Position numbers and translations under genes: made by a program. Below are positions 8,443 to 19,542 of a stretch of 64,000 bases of DNA, in pieces. Origin of the DNA: JAFAHD01 sp035654355. GTDB taxonomy: Bacteria > Vulcanimicrobiota > Vulcanimicrobiia > Eremiobacterales > Eremiobacteraceae. The notes under the pieces were generated by a model. The model saw nothing but the letters and a program-made list of their open reading frames with translations. It did no database searches and was not told the DNA's origin. Numbering within the stretch: position 1 is the first letter of the stretch; the number at the start of each line of letters is the position of its first letter. The stretch is taken from the NCBI GenBank assembly GCA_035654355.1, contig DASRXC010000078.1, positions 1 through 64,000 on the forward strand. Direction: 5' to 3'.

Positions 8443-9020
8443 CGCATCTGCGCGGGCGACGGTGTTGGCCAGGGCACGTTGATCGTGTACTGAACGGCGT
8501 GCGGCTGGGTTTCGGATATTGTTCCCCACGAATGAGCGCAAACGCGCCAGCGCCCGCCCTCGCGTCGCAACGTCCAGCTATAGACAGCTTTCGTGATCTG
8601 CGGCTTTCCATTGAAAACATAGGTCAGCGTCGCGGGCACCACGACGTAGGCGGTGTCGCCTGAACCTGTCGTCGATCGCCGTTCGCCCGCGCCGACCGTC
8701 ACGATGAATGGGCTGCCGAGCTCCACATGTTGTCGCAGCGCGCGATCGCCCTTCGATGGCATGATCATAGAATACCAGCTGACGACTTCGCTCTTGCCGT
8801 GCCAATAAAACGGTGGGAAAAGGTCGATCACCGAGATGTCATCGGTGAAGATGTCAGGCATGCTTGTCGGTCCGCCTTGCCACGCTGCGTTGAACGAATC
8901 GGCAAAGGCCTTGATCGGAGTGAAGATGCCAGGATCGACTGGGACGCTGCTTTGTGCGCCAAAAGTTGCAGTCGGCATCATCGCAAAGATGCAAGCAGCG
9001 ACCAATAGTGTTCGTAGCAT
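8439..9020 (-). CDS. Secreted SnoaL/NTF2-like protein
   Basis: The 193 aa product has a signal peptide (about 1-21, MLRTLLVAACIFAMM then an AQ cleavage site). The domain that follows has the NTF2-like pattern of an N-terminal helix (FADSFNAAW), a DDISVIDLFPPFYWHG segment and C-terminal strands ending with a WRVCAHSW strand. Such SnoaL/DUF4440 folds can bind small ligands or act as accessory domains. The ATG at 9020 is preferred over an upstream TTG because it places the hydrophobic signal at the very N-terminus and has GAAGG 7 nt before it. It overlaps the barrel gene by 4 nt. Confidence 0.78.
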   Translation of the reverse strand: MLRTLLVAACIFAMMPTATFGAQSSVPVDPGIFTPIKAFADSFNAAWQGGPTSMPDIFTDDISVIDLFPPFYWHGKSEVVSWYSMIMPSKGDRALRQHVELGSPFIVTVGAGERRSTTGSGDTAYVVVPATLTYVFNGKPQITKAVYSWTLRREGGRWRVCAHSWGTISETQPHAVQYTINVPWPTPSPAQMR

Positions 9021-9110
9021 GTCTGGGCCTTCGGGCGATGTCAACGCGGAATCCTTGCGCGCGCGACTGCGTAGGCGACCCCCAGCGACGTGACGAAGTT
9101 CGCTAGTCCA

Positions 9111-11876
<2,766 letters not shown>

Positions 11877-11990
11877 GCGCTCGAGCCCGACTCAGCCCGT
11901 GACGCTCGTCGAGCACTGGCAACCGAAAGGCAGCCCGCCCCGTTTCATAGGCGGGATGGAATTGCCAGGCCAGCGAAACCGAAAAGCCGC

Positions 11991-12407
11991 ATGCTGACAG
12001 GGTGGCCGAGAACGCTCGCCTTTCTTTTCGTTATTTCCACCCTCGTCGGGCCGGCAGCTGGTGCGTCAGCCTGCGTCGTCACGAACGGCGAGCATCTGGT
12101 GCTCGCATCTCAAGGCCTCGATCCCGATGTGTTCGTGTGGGACTCCGCGCAGCGGCTCATCGATTACTTAGCTGGGAATTACAATACTGATATCGTGTTG
12201 CACCACACTGTGCTAGCGACTCCGGGGACCAAAGCGATCGTCGTCGGCTGCAAAGACGGCGCCGCCAAAACTCAATACTCGCCAAACAACCTGGATCTGG
12301 TGGGCGTGAAACTGACCAACGGGCCGAACAAGGGTCGCTACGGCTGGGTCGTGGCCGATGACATCCGCTCGCCTGACGGTAAACCGATCACCCAGGCGGA
12401 CCCGTAG
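11991..12407 (+). CDS. Secreted hypothetical protein
   Basis: The 138 aa product has a signal peptide (about 1-25). The mature region has two Cys (in ASACVV and VVGCKDG) that could form a disulfide, and strand patterns such as GRYGWVVADDI like a small SH3-type beta fold. I see no known family. It ends 19 bp before the first permease gene and may be co-transcribed with it, but it does not look like a peptide-binding protein. Confidence 0.68.
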   Translation: MLTGWPRTLAFLFVISTLVGPAAGASACVVTNGEHLVLASQGLDPDVFVWDSAQRLIDYLAGNYNTDIVLHHTVLATPGTKAIVVGCKDGAAKTQYSPNNLDLVGVKLTNGPNKGRYGWVVADDIRSPDGKPITQADP

Positions 12408-12426
12408 TCATAAGTAGAGACACGAC

Positions 12427-13410
12427 ATGCTGACCTACGCCATCCGGCGCTCGTTGCAAGCCATCCCGCTGCTGTTGCTGATCAGCATGATCCTGTTCGC
12501 GATTTTGCACGCCATGCCGGGCGGCGGCCTTGCCGCATACGCCGGCAATCCGCACCTGACCGCGGCCGACATTGAGCGGTTGCGTCACAACCTGGGTCTC
12601 GATCGCCCGCTCTACATCCAGTATTTCAACTGGCTTTGGAAGGTGCTCCACGGCGACTGGGGCTGGTCGACGCTCAATTCGACGACGGTCGTCGAAGCAT
12701 TCCTCGAGCGCTTACCTGCGACGCTCGAGCTGATGGTCACGTCGTTCATCATCTCGCTGATCATCGGTCTGACGCTGGGCATTCTCGCCGCGCTGCGTCC
12801 GTACTCGCCCCTCGACTACTTCGTCACCACGTTTGCGTTCTTCGGACAGTCGATGCCGTCGTTTTTCTTCGCGCTGCTGCTGCAGCTGCTGTTCGCGGTC
12901 AAGGGCATCCACTTCCAGGCGTTCGGCTACGCGTTTGACTTCCAGTTGCCGTCCGCGGGCATGATCTCGACCGACGGTGGCGATTTCGTCGATAGGGTGC
13001 GCCACCTGATCTTGCCGGTCACGGTGCTCGCGCTGCTGCAAGTGGCGACGTGGTCGCGCTTCACGCGCGCCTCAATGCAAGAAGTGCTGCATACCGATTA
13101 CATGCGCACCGCAGCGGCCAAGGGTCTGCCCTTCGCGACGATTCTGTTCAAACACGGCCTAAAGAACGGCATGATGCCTGTGGTCACGGTCGTCGCGCTC
13201 ACGATCCCGTTCTTGGTCGGCGGCGCGCTCATCACCGAGCAGATCTTCGCGTGGCCGGGCGCCGGCCGGCTGTTCATCACCGCGCTAGGACAACAAGACT
13301 TCGGTTTGCTCATGGGCTACCTCGTCCTCATCTCGATCCTCGTGGTGTTCTTCAACCTGATTGCGGATCTGGCGTACGGCTGGCTCGATCCGCGCGTGAA
13401 GTACGACTAG
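12427..13410 (+). CDS. ABC transporter permease, dipeptide/oligopeptide type (DppB-like)
   Basis: The 327 aa integral membrane protein has about six membrane helices, the N-terminal DppB signature (LRHNLGLDRPLYIQYFNW) and the coupling loop AAAKGLPFATILFKHGLKN. It would form a heterodimer with the next gene product to import peptides, nickel or similar solutes. The gene ends 10 bp before its partner. No binding protein or ATPase gene is adjacent, so those subunits must be encoded elsewhere. Confidence 0.93.
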   Translation: MLTYAIRRSLQAIPLLLLISMILFAILHAMPGGGLAAYAGNPHLTAADIERLRHNLGLDRPLYIQYFNWLWKVLHGDWGWSTLNSTTVVEAFLERLPATLELMVTSFIISLIIGLTLGILAALRPYSPLDYFVTTFAFFGQSMPSFFFALLLQLLFAVKGIHFQAFGYAFDFQLPSAGMISTDGGDFVDRVRHLILPVTVLALLQVATWSRFTRASMQEVLHTDYMRTAAAKGLPFATILFKHGLKNGMMPVVTVVALTIPFLVGGALITEQIFAWPGAGRLFITALGQQDFGLLMGYLVLISILVVFFNLIADLAYGWLDPRVKYD

Positions 13411-13420
13411 GAGCTCGCGC

Positions 13421-14344
13421 GTGGCAGTCGCAACACAAACGCTTCCGCCGATGGCGGTCCCCGACGACGATGATGTAGTAACTCGCCGCAATCTCGCCTG
13501 GAAAAAGTTCTCGCGCCATCGCCCGGCCTTGATCGGCGCGGTCGTGCTATTCGTATTCGTCATCGCGGCCATCTTCGCACCGCTGATCTCGCACTACGAT
13601 CCCAACGCGATTGACCCGGTCTGGCAAGGCACGCCGCTCGCGCCGGGCGTCAACGGCCATATCCTCGGCACCGACGAGCTTGGCCGCGATCTGCTGACGC
13701 GGCTCATGTACGGCGGCCGCATCTCATTGTCTCTCGCCGTCACCGCGATGTTCATCGAGGTCGTGCTCGGCACCATCATGGGCGCGTGCGCCGGCTACTT
13801 CGGCGGCTGGGTCGATTACGTGATCATGCGCGTGACCGACGTGTTCTTGTCGATCCCGATCCTGCCGCTGCTGCTCGTGTTGACCGGCATCGTGGCAGCG
13901 ACGTCGGTGAAGTCGTCGCTCGGTCCCGTGTGGGTCGCACTGATCATCGGCGTGCTGTCATGGATGACGGTCGCGCGGCTCGTGCGCGCTGCATTCTTGA
14001 GCTTGCGCGAAAAGGAGTTCGCCGAAGCGGCGCGTGCGATCGGCAGCCGCAATGTCTCGATCATGTTCAAGCACTTGCTACCCAACGCGGCTGCGCCGAT
14101 CATCGTGCAAGCGACGCTGGACGTCGCCGGCATCATCATCTTAGAGTCGGCGCTGTCGTATCTCGGCTTCGGCGTGCAGCCACCCACTGCGTCGTGGGGC
14201 AACATGCTGTCGAACGCGCAAGAGAACATGCAGATCGCATGGTGGGCCGGCGTGTTTCCCGGCATCTGCATTTTCCTGACGGTCATCGCCATCAACTACA
14301 TGGGTGACGGTCTGCGCGACGCGCTCGATCCGAACGTCGAATAG
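13421..14344 (+). CDS. ABC transporter permease, dipeptide/oligopeptide type (DppC-like)
   Basis: The 307 aa partner of the upstream permease has the extended N-terminal OppC segment (WKKFSRHRPALIG), about six helices, the motif GTDELGRDLLTRLMYG and the coupling loop RAIGSRNVSIMFKHLLPN. It starts with GTG at 13421, with AGGAG upstream overlapping the end of the first permease region. A GC hairpin at 14353-14374 follows, and then the tRNA gene. Substrate specificity cannot be inferred. Confidence 0.93.
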   Translation: MAVATQTLPPMAVPDDDDVVTRRNLAWKKFSRHRPALIGAVVLFVFVIAAIFAPLISHYDPNAIDPVWQGTPLAPGVNGHILGTDELGRDLLTRLMYGGRISLSLAVTAMFIEVVLGTIMGACAGYFGGWVDYVIMRVTDVFLSIPILPLLLVLTGIVAATSVKSSLGPVWVALIIGVLSWMTVARLVRAAFLSLREKEFAEAARAIGSRNVSIMFKHLLPNAAAPIIVQATLDVAGIIILESALSYLGFGVQPPTASWGNMLSNAQENMQIAWWAGVFPGICIFLTVIAINYMGDGLRDALDPNVE

Positions 14345-14352
14345 CTCTCACC

Positions 14353-14374
14353 GCCGCGCGGGTATTCGCGCGGC
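14353..14374 (+). terminator. GC-rich hairpin after the permease pair
   Basis: GCCGCGCG and CGCGCGGC form a perfect 8 bp stem around a 6 nt loop, 9 bp after the second permease stop. There is no T tract, so it may be a factor-assisted terminator or an mRNA-stabilising end. Confidence 0.4.
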
Positions 14375-14404
14375 GCGCGGCGTATCGTGATGTTCCTGGT
14401 GCCC

Positions 14405-14491
14405 GCCCAGGTGGCGGAATTGGTAGACGCGCTAGTTTGAGGGGCTAGTCGGGTAAAACCGGTGCAGGTTCGAGTCCTGTCCTGGGCACCA
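14405..14491 (+). tRNA. tRNA-Leu (anticodon GAG)
   Basis: The acceptor arms GCCCAGG and CCTGGGC pair perfectly and are followed by an encoded ACCA end. The anticodon loop TTGAGGG gives anticodon GAG, which reads CUC and CUU leucine codons. A long variable arm (TCGGGTAAAACCGG region) and the T-loop GGTTCGAGTCC fit a class II leucine tRNA. The total is 87 nt including CCA. Confidence 0.95.
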
Positions 14492-14502
14492 TCCTTTCTT
14501 GC

Positions 14503-14528
14503 GTGCGGTCGAATTCATTCGACCGCGC
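14503..14528 (+). terminator. Hairpin downstream of tRNA-Leu
   Basis: GCGGTCGAA-TTCA-TTCGACCGC is a perfect 9 bp stem with a TTCA loop, extended by a wobble and a GC pair. It lies 12 bp after the tRNA and just before the ROK kinase, so it probably ends the tRNA transcript. The same 8 bp arms recur at 21391-21412. Confidence 0.5.
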
Positions 14529-14553
14529 ATTTCGTCCGGCGGAGGCGTGACTC

Positions 14554-15507
14554 GTGAAGTATGCGATCGGCGTTGACCTCGGTGGCACGCACGTCGCCGC
14601 TGCGCCCGTCGACGAACGCGGCCGCGTCCTTAACGTCCACGAGCGCGACCTGGAATCGCACGACGTCAAATATGTCATCACCGAAGTGGCGCGCGTCGTC
14701 ACCAAGGCGATCGACTCGCTGCCCAAACGCACCAAAGTCGCAGGCGTCGGCATTGGATCGCCCGGCAACATTGACGTGGCCAGCGGCACCGTGCGTTTTT
14801 CGCCCAATTTCGATTGGCGCGACGTGCCGCTCAAAGAGAAACTCGAGAAGAAGCTCGCGCGTCCGGTGCGCATCCTCAACGATGCGCGCTGCGCGACCAT
14901 CGGCGAGTTCCATCATGGCGTCGGCAAAGGCGCGCGCGATTTCGTGCTCATCACAATCGGCACCGGGATCGGGGGCGGCATCGTCGCCAACGGCAAGCTC
15001 GTGCTCGGCCACGCGATGGGAGCGGGAGAGATCGGACATCATGTCATCCGCGAGCTCACAGGCTTTGTTTGCACCTGCGGGAAGATCGGATGTTTTGAGG
15101 CGCAAGCGTCAGGCACAGCGTTGCTCCGTCACGCGCTCGCGATCGCGCCGTCATTCCCGCGCAGCACGTTGCTGACAGGTACGCCTCAGGTCGATTGGGG
15201 ATCCAAAATGATCTCGCGTGCGGCCGCCGCGGGCGATCAGCACGCGATGGCGACATGGCATGCGTGGCTGCGCGATCTCGCGACCGGTATTGCGAACATC
15301 ATCGCGTTCGTCAATCCGGAGATCATCGCGCTCGGCGGCGGCGTCGGCCGCACCGATGACTCGTTGCTCGCAACACCGCTCACCCGCCTGGTCGACGAGC
15401 AGACGACCATGGTTCCCAAGCATCAGACGGCGATCGTTCGAGCGAAGCTCGGTAATAACGCGGGCATCGTCGGAGCCGCCTCGCTCGTGTTGCACGGAAT
15501 TCCCTGA
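14554..15507 (+). CDS. ROK-family sugar kinase (glucokinase-like)
   Basis: The 317 aa product begins with the phosphate-binding motif GVDLGGTHVAAA. It has the ROK zinc site with its His in GEIGHHVI and CTCGKIGCFE, and catalytic IGTGIGGGIV downstream of the LNDARC region. This pattern is typical of bacterial ROK glucokinases or N-acetylmannosamine kinases; it uses ATP to phosphorylate a hexose in the cytoplasm. It starts with GTG at 14554, 8 nt after GGAGG. It has no DNA-binding N-terminus, so it is an enzyme rather than a NagC-type repressor. Confidence 0.92.
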   Translation: MKYAIGVDLGGTHVAAAPVDERGRVLNVHERDLESHDVKYVITEVARVVTKAIDSLPKRTKVAGVGIGSPGNIDVASGTVRFSPNFDWRDVPLKEKLEKKLARPVRILNDARCATIGEFHHGVGKGARDFVLITIGTGIGGGIVANGKLVLGHAMGAGEIGHHVIRELTGFVCTCGKIGCFEAQASGTALLRHALAIAPSFPRSTLLTGTPQVDWGSKMISRAAAAGDQHAMATWHAWLRDLATGIANIIAFVNPEIIALGGGVGRTDDSLLATPLTRLVDEQTTMVPKHQTAIVRAKLGNNAGIVGAASLVLHGIP

Positions 15508-15585
15508 CCGCATCCTTGCCTGATCCCTAAGCAGGCAGCGGCTGTCGCGTGCGTTCGAGCACTGCGCGCAACCCGCCCAGGGGTA

Positions 15586-15603
15586 TATACTATGCTGGGA
15601 GGA
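15586..15603 (+). promoter_or_regulatory. Possible -10 element and ribosome site of the low-complexity secreted protein
   Basis: A TATACT hexamer at 15586-15591 lies about 20 bp before the ATG at 15611, with GGGAGGA between them. No convincing -35 is seen 17 bp upstream, so the promoter call is weak. Confidence 0.3.
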
Positions 15604-15610
15604 TGCAGTC

Positions 15611-16141
15611 ATGGCATTGAGATCTAGTCGCGCGCGCTCGTTGGCGGCAATGTTCATCGCGGGCGCGCTCGTCGTAGCGCTCGCCGCGGGCGGCGCCACG
15701 CCGGCTCCGGCGGAAACGGCCGGTCAGGTCAGCACGCGCAATATCATCCTTGGTGCGCTCGCAGTGACGGCCGGAATCATCATCTATAACAACTACGAGC
15801 ATAAAGTCGCTCAGGCGAATACCGTCGTCGGTTACACGCCGGACGGAGGCGTGGTGTACGGCGACGGGCGCATCGTGTATCCGAGCAGCGGGAACGTTGT
15901 CGTCTATCTGAGCAACAACGGCTCGACGCCGTGCACGTACACCGGTGTCGGCATACGCTGCCAGCCGACGCGACTCTATGCGTATTTTCCACACGGTTAC
16001 AATCCGCCGTGCTGGCCGCCGGGGCACTGCAAGCAATACTGGAAACAACATCCCGGAAATAGCCACGAAAACGAAGACGAGAATGAGAACGAGAACGGCA
16101 ACGGCCATGGGCACGGGAACGGCAACGGGAACAGTCACTAA
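15611..16141 (+). CDS. Secreted protein with Asn/Gly/His/Glu-rich tail
   Basis: The 176 aa product has an N-terminal signal or anchor segment (about 1-35) and a second hydrophobic stretch (about 45-60, NIILGALAVTAGIIIY). A Tyr/Gly-rich domain follows with a Cys cluster (PCTYTG, IRCQPT, PCWPPGHC). The last about 25 residues are low-complexity ENENENGNGHGHGNGNGN, caused by short DNA repeats. No family is recognised. The His- and Cys-rich C-terminus could bind metal, but that is only inference. Confidence 0.72.
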   Translation: MALRSSRARSLAAMFIAGALVVALAAGGATPAPAETAGQVSTRNIILGALAVTAGIIIYNNYEHKVAQANTVVGYTPDGGVVYGDGRIVYPSSGNVVVYLSNNGSTPCTYTGVGIRCQPTRLYAYFPHGYNPPCWPPGHCKQYWKQHPGNSHENEDENENENGNGHGHGNGNGNSH

Positions 16142-16144
16142 GTC

Positions 16145-17353
16145 TTAACGAGCCGCGCGCGCCACGTCTTTCGCTGGTTCAGGCAGCATCGTCATCAAGA
16201 AACGCGCGATGTCGTCCGCCGCGTGCGGCCGCGCGCTTTCGAGCGCGCTGCGCCGGTACTCGGCCATCACCAAGGGATCCGCGCCGAACATGCGGCGCAG
16301 CGTTGCGCTGACATCGCGTGCTTCGAGTGCGACGACGCCGGCGCCGCGCGCCTCGACGTACCCGAGATTGCCAGCTTCCTGGCCAGAGATATAATCGCAG
16401 ACGATGATCGGTAGGCCGCTCGCCGCGGCCTCGACGATCGTGCCGGGTCCCGCTTTCGAGAGCAGCGCGTCTGCTGCGCGCATATAGTCGGCCACGTTAT
16501 CGACGAAGCCGAGCACTTGCGCTCCGCTGCCGAATCGCGGCGCCATCGCTTCGAGCCGGGCACGCAGCGCGTCGTTGCGTCCACAGATCGCGACGACCTG
16601 AAGCTTGAGCGCGCGCAATGCGCCGGCGATACGCCGCAGGATCGCGCTCAGCTTGCCGCCGCCTTCGCCGCCCGACATGACGAGGAGCACGCGCCGCCGC
16701 GGATCGAGACCGACCAACTCCTTTGCTGCGCACTTATCGGCCGCTGGAGTGAAGCCGTCGCGGATCGGGAGGCCGAGATTATGGACGCGGTCAGCCGGGA
16801 TACCTCGACTCGTGCATACGCGCGCGGCTTCGGCAGATGCGACGACGTACTGGTTCGCCGGCATGTTCGTCGTCCACGCGTGATGGATGGTGACGAGATC
16901 GGTGATGACGGTGACGAGCGGCGCGCGGCTGCCGACCGAGTCAATCGTGTAGCGCGCAAGCTCATTGAGCAACGGGTGGACGGAGACGACCAGCGACGGC
17001 TCGACGCGTTCGAGCAACTGGCGGAAGTTGCCGCGTATGAACGGCTTGCCGAGCTCGGTCATGATGCGCGCGCGCACGCGGCCGTTCGAGAGATGATAGA
17101 GCGCCGGATACGGGCTCGGTTGGACTTTGAGCGCCACGCCGTAGCTCTTGATCGCCTCGCGCAACGGAAAGACGCCGCAGGCCGCAAAGGCATCGACCAA
17201 CTCGGTGCGCACGGTGGCGCCGCCAGGTTGCCGCCGCAATGCGTGGTCGATCGCCTCCGCTGCAGTGCGATGGCCACCACCAGTATCGGAGAAGAGGAAC
17301 AGCACAGAAGGCTTCTGTCCAACGAGCCCTTCTGCAGCGAAAACCACAAACAT
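16145..17353 (-). CDS. Glycosyltransferase of the MGDG-synthase/UgtP family
   Basis: The 402 aa GT-B enzyme begins after a short leader with VLFLFSDTGGGHRTAAEAI, the N-terminal lipid-side signature of monogalactosyl/diglucosyl-diacylglycerol synthases. The C-terminal donor domain has MSGGEGGGKL, VLGFVDNVADYM and KAGPGTIVEAAA. It would transfer a sugar from a UDP-sugar to diacylglycerol in the inner membrane, making a glycolipid. The start ATG at 17353 lies only about 40-90 bp from the divergent citrate synthase, so the two share a short promoter region. Confidence 0.9.
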   Translation of the reverse strand: MFVVFAAEGLVGQKPSVLFLFSDTGGGHRTAAEAIDHALRRQPGGATVRTELVDAFAACGVFPLREAIKSYGVALKVQPSPYPALYHLSNGRVRARIMTELGKPFIRGNFRQLLERVEPSLVVSVHPLLNELARYTIDSVGSRAPLVTVITDLVTIHHAWTTNMPANQYVVASAEAARVCTSRGIPADRVHNLGLPIRDGFTPAADKCAAKELVGLDPRRRVLLVMSGGEGGGKLSAILRRIAGALRALKLQVVAICGRNDALRARLEAMAPRFGSGAQVLGFVDNVADYMRAADALLSKAGPGTIVEAAASGLPIIVCDYISGQEAGNLGYVEARGAGVVALEARDVSATLRRMFGADPLVMAEYRRSALESARPHAADDIARFLMTMLPEPAKDVARAAR

Positions 17354-17394
17354 CGCTTCGCGTCGCGACGCCTTCGGACCCTGGGCGAGGTGGC

Positions 17395-18597
17395 GTGCGG
17401 CGCTCGCAAGAACCTAAGGGCGGCCTAATAGGAGGCAGCACCGTCAAGAACAACAGCATCACCGTTAATCCAGGCCTTGAAGGCGTCGTCGTCGGCAGCA
17501 CCGAGATCAGCAAGGTCGCCGGACAAGAGGGGCGCCTCACGTATCGCGGCTACGACATCGCAGATCTCGCCGAACACGCGACCTTTGAAGAGGTCGCCTA
17601 CTTGTTGTGGCATGGGCGGCTTCCGAATCGCGCAGAACTCGACGCGACTCGCAGCGCGATGGCGGCGCAGCGCGCGCTCCCGTCAGCAGTGCTCGAGATG
17701 CTGCGCGGCGTGCCGCACAATGCATGGCCCATGGACGTCCTGCGCACAGCGGTCTCATCATTATCTTTGTACGTCCCGCCAGGACCTGACGGCACGCATG
17801 CGTCTGACATCCCAACCGCGATGCGACTCACCGCAGCGACCGCGACTGCGGTGGCCGCGTTCGATCGGCTGCGGCGCGGGCTCGAACCGGTCGCGCCGCG
17901 TCCGGATCTTGCGCACGCCGCAAACTTCCTTTATATGAAGAACGACGAAGTGCCGGAGCAAACCGCGGCGCGCGCGTTAGACGTGTACTTCGTGCTGCTC
18001 GCCGACCACGGGTTCAACGCCTCGACTTTTGCCGCGCGTGTTACCGCGAGCACGTGGGCGGACATGTACGCCGCGGCGACATCGGCCGTCGCAACGCTCC
18101 AAGGCGATTTGCACGGCGGCGCGCCCGGCAAAGTCATGAAGATGATCCTCGACATCGGCGTTCCGGACAAAGCCGAGGCGTACGTGCGAGGACTGCTCGA
18201 AAAGGGCGATCGCGTGATGGGCATCGGCCATCGCGAGTATAAAGTACGCGACCCGCGCGCCGAGCCGCTCGAACGGATGGCGCGAGATCTAGGCGCAAGC
18301 GGCGGCGATCCGCGTTGGTATGCTGTTGCGCGCCGGCTCGAAGACATAGCAGTTCAAGTCCTTAATGAGAAGAAGCCCGGGCGTCGCCTCTATGCGAACG
18401 TCGAGTTCTATTCGGCGCCGACGCTGTACGCGCTCGGAATTCAACCGGACACGTTCACATGTATGTTCGCGTGCTCGCGCATGGCGGGCTGGACCGCCCA
18501 CATCATCGAGCAGATGAAGGATAACCGTCTGATTCGGCCGCAAGTCGATTACACAGGACTCGTCGGTCTGCCATGGGTATCGATCGACCGGCGATAG
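17395..18597 (+). CDS. gltA: Citrate synthase
   Basis: This is a citrate synthase-fold enzyme that condenses oxaloacetate with acetyl-CoA. Active-site regions are present: HGGAPGKVM for the first His and GIGHREYKVRDPRAEPL for the second His with the arginines. The usual NVDFYS aspartate position reads NVEFYS, a Glu. The family start should lie near VNPGLEGVVV. A perfect AGGAGG (17430-17435) is followed 7 nt later by GTC at 17443, not a standard start. I use the nearest in-frame canonical start, GTG at 17395 (400 aa); the true start may be 17443 (384 aa). Confidence 0.92.
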   Translation: MRRSQEPKGGLIGGSTVKNNSITVNPGLEGVVVGSTEISKVAGQEGRLTYRGYDIADLAEHATFEEVAYLLWHGRLPNRAELDATRSAMAAQRALPSAVLEMLRGVPHNAWPMDVLRTAVSSLSLYVPPGPDGTHASDIPTAMRLTAATATAVAAFDRLRRGLEPVAPRPDLAHAANFLYMKNDEVPEQTAARALDVYFVLLADHGFNASTFAARVTASTWADMYAAATSAVATLQGDLHGGAPGKVMKMILDIGVPDKAEAYVRGLLEKGDRVMGIGHREYKVRDPRAEPLERMARDLGASGGDPRWYAVARRLEDIAVQVLNEKKPGRRLYANVEFYSAPTLYALGIQPDTFTCMFACSRMAGWTAHIIEQMKDNRLIRPQVDYTGLVGLPWVSIDRR

Positions 18598-18614
18598 CGT
18601 CCGGCCGTTTTTTT
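18585..18614 (+). terminator. Intrinsic terminator of citrate synthase
   Basis: CGACCGG and CCGGCCG pair with one mismatch around a 9 nt loop that includes the stop codon, followed directly by seven T. The short stem makes the call moderate. Confidence 0.5.
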
Positions 18615-18640
18615 CAAAGACCAAAAGGGGGCTAATCCGC

Positions 18641-19309
18641 ATGAGGAACCGTCTCTTGCTGCTGACGGCGTGTATTGCATTTGCGCTCGGAGGATGTTCG
18701 AAAGGCCAACAGCAGACGAACGCACCGCAGCCCGAAGCGTCGGCATCAGGGCTTCCTAACACGACCGGTCTTCCGCTGCCCGACAACGCGACGATCGTCG
18801 ACGCACGTGACATCCATCAGACGATCAACCCGTCGCAACAAGGCACAGCGCTTACGTCCCTTGCCAACGGCAACTACGCCGGCCATGAGGTCGTCGCTTC
18901 GACTGCTGCCTCCGTGGAAGACCTTTCGAAGTGGCTCGACACCGTCACGCCGCCACAAGGTTATACGAAGGCCAACAGCCCCTCGAGCGTGCAGTCCACC
19001 GCGCACAGATACGGCATCAACTACGTCGCGTTCGTCAGTGGCAATACGAAAGGCGCGACGATCGTCGTGATGGATCCGCACACCGTGGCCACGAAGCTTG
19101 GACCGGTGCTTGCGGTCATCGACAAGTACAACTCTATGCCGGCTCCGCTGCGCCAGAGCATGGACACGCAGGTCAAAGCCCGTACCGGCCAATCGATCAC
19201 CGAGATGCTCGATAAGAGCGCGCCGCTCGGCGCCGCGATCGCAGCGATGCAGGACTTTCGGACGTCGAACAACCGCGCAATCATCTTGATCAGCGCTGAG
19301 AAACAGTGA
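18641..19309 (+). CDS. Secreted lipoprotein, function unknown
   Basis: The 222 aa product has a lipoprotein signal with lipobox LGGC (Cys at about residue 19), so it is probably anchored to a membrane by lipid. A Gln/Asn/Pro-rich linker follows, then a mixed alpha-beta domain (about 45-222) with the segment VEDLSKWLDTVTPPQGYTK and a late helix AAIAAMQDFR. I do not recognise the family. The ATG at 18641 has GGGGG about 10 nt upstream. An intrinsic terminator follows at 19416. Confidence 0.72.
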   Translation: MRNRLLLLTACIAFALGGCSKGQQQTNAPQPEASASGLPNTTGLPLPDNATIVDARDIHQTINPSQQGTALTSLANGNYAGHEVVASTAASVEDLSKWLDTVTPPQGYTKANSPSSVQSTAHRYGINYVAFVSGNTKGATIVVMDPHTVATKLGPVLAVIDKYNSMPAPLRQSMDTQVKARTGQSITEMLDKSAPLGAAIAAMQDFRTSNNRAIILISAEKQ

Positions 19310-19415
19310 CCTGCAAGACAGCCAGATGCGGCGCGTAGAGATCGCGCTCGGGCTCTAGCAAGCGCTCGTCGAGCAACAACTCGATCGAGCTCGTTTCCTT
19401 AATCGTTCCTAAAAC

Positions 19416-19445
19416 GAAGGCGGCACATCGCCGCCTTCTTTGTTT
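19416..19445 (+). terminator. Intrinsic terminator
   Basis: GAAGGCGGC and GCCGCCTTC make a perfect 9 bp stem with a 5 nt ACATC loop, followed by TTTGTTT. It lies 107 bp after the lipoprotein stop and is the clearest rho-independent terminator in the window. Confidence 0.8.
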
Positions 19446-19542
19446 GCTGCGCGCTGTCACACATTGCGCGATTGAGTGCGCCTCGTGAAGGGCACAACCG
19501 ATAATCAAGGAAACCTTAAGACAACATTAAGGAGGTCGAGGA

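Noticed and set aside
16517..17428. Open frame of about 303 codons on the plus strand
   Set aside because: Antisense to the glycosyltransferase gene, which has clear family motifs.
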